A stretch of 5,946 bases of DNA from Solirubrobacteraceae bacterium (lineage in GTDB: Bacteria; Actinomycetota; Thermoleophilia; Solirubrobacterales; Solirubrobacteraceae). Both the position numbers and the translations under genes were made by a program. The stretch's first letter is position 1. Each line of letters opens with the position of its first letter. Below, piece by piece: positions 5,080 to 5,946 of the stretch. Location: assembly GCA_017882405.1 (NCBI GenBank), contig JADGPO010000137.1:1-5946 (forward strand), in the 5' to 3' direction. Below the pieces are notes generated by a model that was given only the letters and a program-made list of their open reading frames with translations, did not search any database and was not told the origin of the DNA.

Positions 5080-5645
5080 CCGACATCGGCGATCTCCCGA
5101 TCGTCGCCGAGACCGAGCGTCTCGTCATCCGGCCGTGGCATCCCGACGATGCCGACCGGCTGTTCGACATGCTGCGCCGAGACGAGGTGGTGAAGTGGAT
5201 CGGCGGGCAACCGATGACCGAGCGCAGCGAGGCGGTGGCGCGAATCGAACGCTACGGCGCGATGCTCGCCGCCGAGCCGCGGTTCGGCGCGTGGGCGGCG
5301 GTTGAGCGCGCCTCAGGGATGCCGGCGGGCTCGGTCGTGCTCAAACCGCTCCCGGACGGGGCGGGCGAGGTCGAGATCGGCTGGCACTTTCACCCTGACA
5401 GGTGGGGTCGGGGGCTCGCCAGCGAGGCGGCCGCAGCGCTGCTGGCGCGCGGCTTCGCCGATGGCCTGGACGAGATCTGGGCCGTCACGTACTTGGACAA
5501 CAATCCGTCGGTCGCCGTCTGCCGCAGGATCGGCATGCATTTGCTCGGCGTGACCCATCGCTGGTACCACGAGCCGAGTTTCATGTTCTGGGCCGGGGCA
5601 CGAGCCGGTCAACGACCGTCGCTTGCGCCCGACGAGCCCGCCTAG
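5076..5645 (+). CDS. GNAT-family N-acetyltransferase, RimJ/RimL-like
   Basis: This 189-residue acetyltransferase has the Acetyltransf_3 (RimJ/RimL-type) pattern. ETERLVIRPWHPDDADRLF (12-30) is the family's opening strand-helix. EVEIGWHFHPDRWGRGLASEA (98-118) carries the acetyl-CoA pyrophosphate loop (R-W-G-R-G-L-A, 109-115). VTYLDNNPSVAVCRRIGM (137-154) is the motif B helix that ends many GNAT folds. It moves acetyl from acetyl-CoA to an amine, which may be a protein N terminus, antibiotic or metabolite; the target is unknown. The ATG at 5076 overlaps the TGA of the CoA-transferase as ATGA, indicating translational coupling. The same frame is open upstream to 4737, but that part overlaps the CoA-transferase and has no GNAT character, so 5076 is preferred. 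A partial Shine-Dalgarno (GGCGGA) lies just before it. Confidence 0.9.
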   Translation: MTDIGDLPIVAETERLVIRPWHPDDADRLFDMLRRDEVVKWIGGQPMTERSEAVARIERYGAMLAAEPRFGAWAAVERASGMPAGSVVLKPLPDGAGEVEIGWHFHPDRWGRGLASEAAAALLARGFADGLDEIWAVTYLDNNPSVAVCRRIGMHLLGVTHRWYHEPSFMFWAGARAGQRPSLAPDEPA

Positions 5646-5802
5646 TGTCGCGATTGGGAAGTTCGTGAGTAGATCTCGCGAGTGGCTGGGCGTGGCTGGG
5701 GCCGCGCGTCCAGCAAGCTTTGTTGCGCGATTCACCGCGCCCGGCCGATCGTGTCCGATCCGGGTCGAAAACCGGTGCCGCTGAAGCACGCACGCCGGGC
5801 GA

Positions 5803-5823
5803 CTCGGATCCTCGGATCCTCGG
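5803..5823. repeat. Short tandem repeat CTCGGATC
   Basis: CTCGGATC occurs at 5803-5810 and 5811-5818, and a partial third unit (CTCGG) follows at 5819-5823. It abuts a strong hairpin. It may be slippage in decaying sequence. Confidence 0.6.
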
Positions 5824-5900
5824 TCGGCGAAGTCGGCCGAGGGCGAGCCCAGCAGACGAAGGCCCCGGTCGTGGTAGGTGTCATACAGATTCTGCAGCCC
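5805..5900 (-). pseudogene. Possible decayed glutathione peroxidase fragment
   Basis: Read on the minus strand from 5900, the translation contains GLQNLYDTYHDRGLRLLG and then a P...F..RG..DP pattern. This resembles the part of glutathione peroxidases that follows the catalytic Cys/Sec, typically GLQxLYxxYxxRGLxVLGFPCNQFGGQEPG. The catalytic NVASxCG segment is absent: an in-frame TGA lies at 5915-5913 and neither other frame shows it. After base 5805 the resemblance stops, although the frame stays open to 5313 across the end of the GNAT gene. The likeliest reading is a gene remnant, possibly linked to sequence beyond 5946. A chance match over about 20-30 residues cannot be excluded. Confidence 0.35.
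5818..5842 (+). terminator. Strong hairpin downstream of the CoA-transferase/GNAT operon
   Basis: CCTCGGTCGGC (5818-5828) pairs with GTCGGCCGAGG (5832-5842) around a GAA loop. It has eleven pairs, two of them G-U, in plus-strand RNA. On the minus strand those two become A-C mismatches, so the fold favours the plus-strand transcript. It lies 172 bases after the GNAT stop and has no U tract, as is often true of terminators in GC-rich actinobacteria. It also overlaps the possible peroxidase remnant, so it may be incidental. Confidence 0.4.
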
Positions 5901-5946
5901 CTCTCGTGGATGTCACTCTGCTGATCCAGCTTGGGGGTGCGGCTCA

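Larger units (their letters stand above)
5646..5946. other. Right-end stretch without an intact gene
   Basis: No open frame here has recognisable full-length coding character. The visible structure is a 10-base-period repeat of GTGGCTGGG (5682-5690, 5692-5700), the palindrome CTCGCGAG (5675-5682), the CTCGGATC tandem repeat and hairpin near 5803-5842, and a minus-strand stretch resembling glutathione peroxidase. No tRNA, CRISPR array or insertion-sequence end was seen. Confidence 0.6.

Noticed and set aside
5759..5775. A GGGTCGAAAACC stretch resembling a tRNA T-loop
   Set aside because: No acceptor stem, anticodon arm or D-arm could be placed around it.
5682..5924. An 80-residue plus-strand open frame at the right end
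   Set aside because: It has no ribosome binding site of note, no recognisable domain and a composition typical of random GC-rich sequence.

Overview
The window is GC-rich and reads as an actinobacterial chromosome. It has GTG starts, leaderless-looking promoters, and a GAF plus winged-helix regulator of a type seen in Actinomycetota. The lineage within that phylum is not proven; a Thermoleophilia/Solirubrobacterales-like organism would fit. Six protein genes are supported, one of them cut by the window edge. There is also a possible decayed gene fragment near the right end.

Left part (1-3904, all minus strand, listed in transcription order): a glyoxalase I-like VOC protein (3904-3479), a 519-residue GAF-domain regulator with a C-terminal OmpR/SARP-type winged helix (3436-1877), an IclR-family regulator (1771-905), and the first 253 full codons of the large hydroxylase subunit of a propane/acetone-type soluble di-iron monooxygenase, prmA/mimA (761 to beyond base 1). 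The monooxygenase has all six di-iron ligands at the spacing known from methane monooxygenase. It also has a clear Shine-Dalgarno sequence and a good promoter candidate. Two unrelated regulators lie directly upstream of the oxygenase, which suggests they control it. Repeats containing TTGYAA occur in front of both iclR and prmA and are the best operator candidates.

Right part (3949-5645, plus strand): a CaiB/BaiF family III CoA-transferase, translationally coupled through a 4-base ATGA overlap to a GNAT acetyltransferase of the RimJ/RimL-like group. The CoA-transferase and the glyoxalase diverge from a 44-base gap with nested inverted repeats. Both appear to be transcribed without a leader.

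Bases 5646-5946 hold no convincing intact gene. They contain short direct repeats, a strong hairpin, and a minus-strand stretch whose translation resembles part of a glutathione peroxidase.

A plausible but unproven metabolic reading is as follows. The monooxygenase oxidises a short alkane or ketone (propane to 2-propanol, or acetone to acetol). Acetol can be oxidised to methylglyoxal, and the neighbouring glyoxalase could remove it. The role of the CoA-transferase/GNAT pair in this is unknown.
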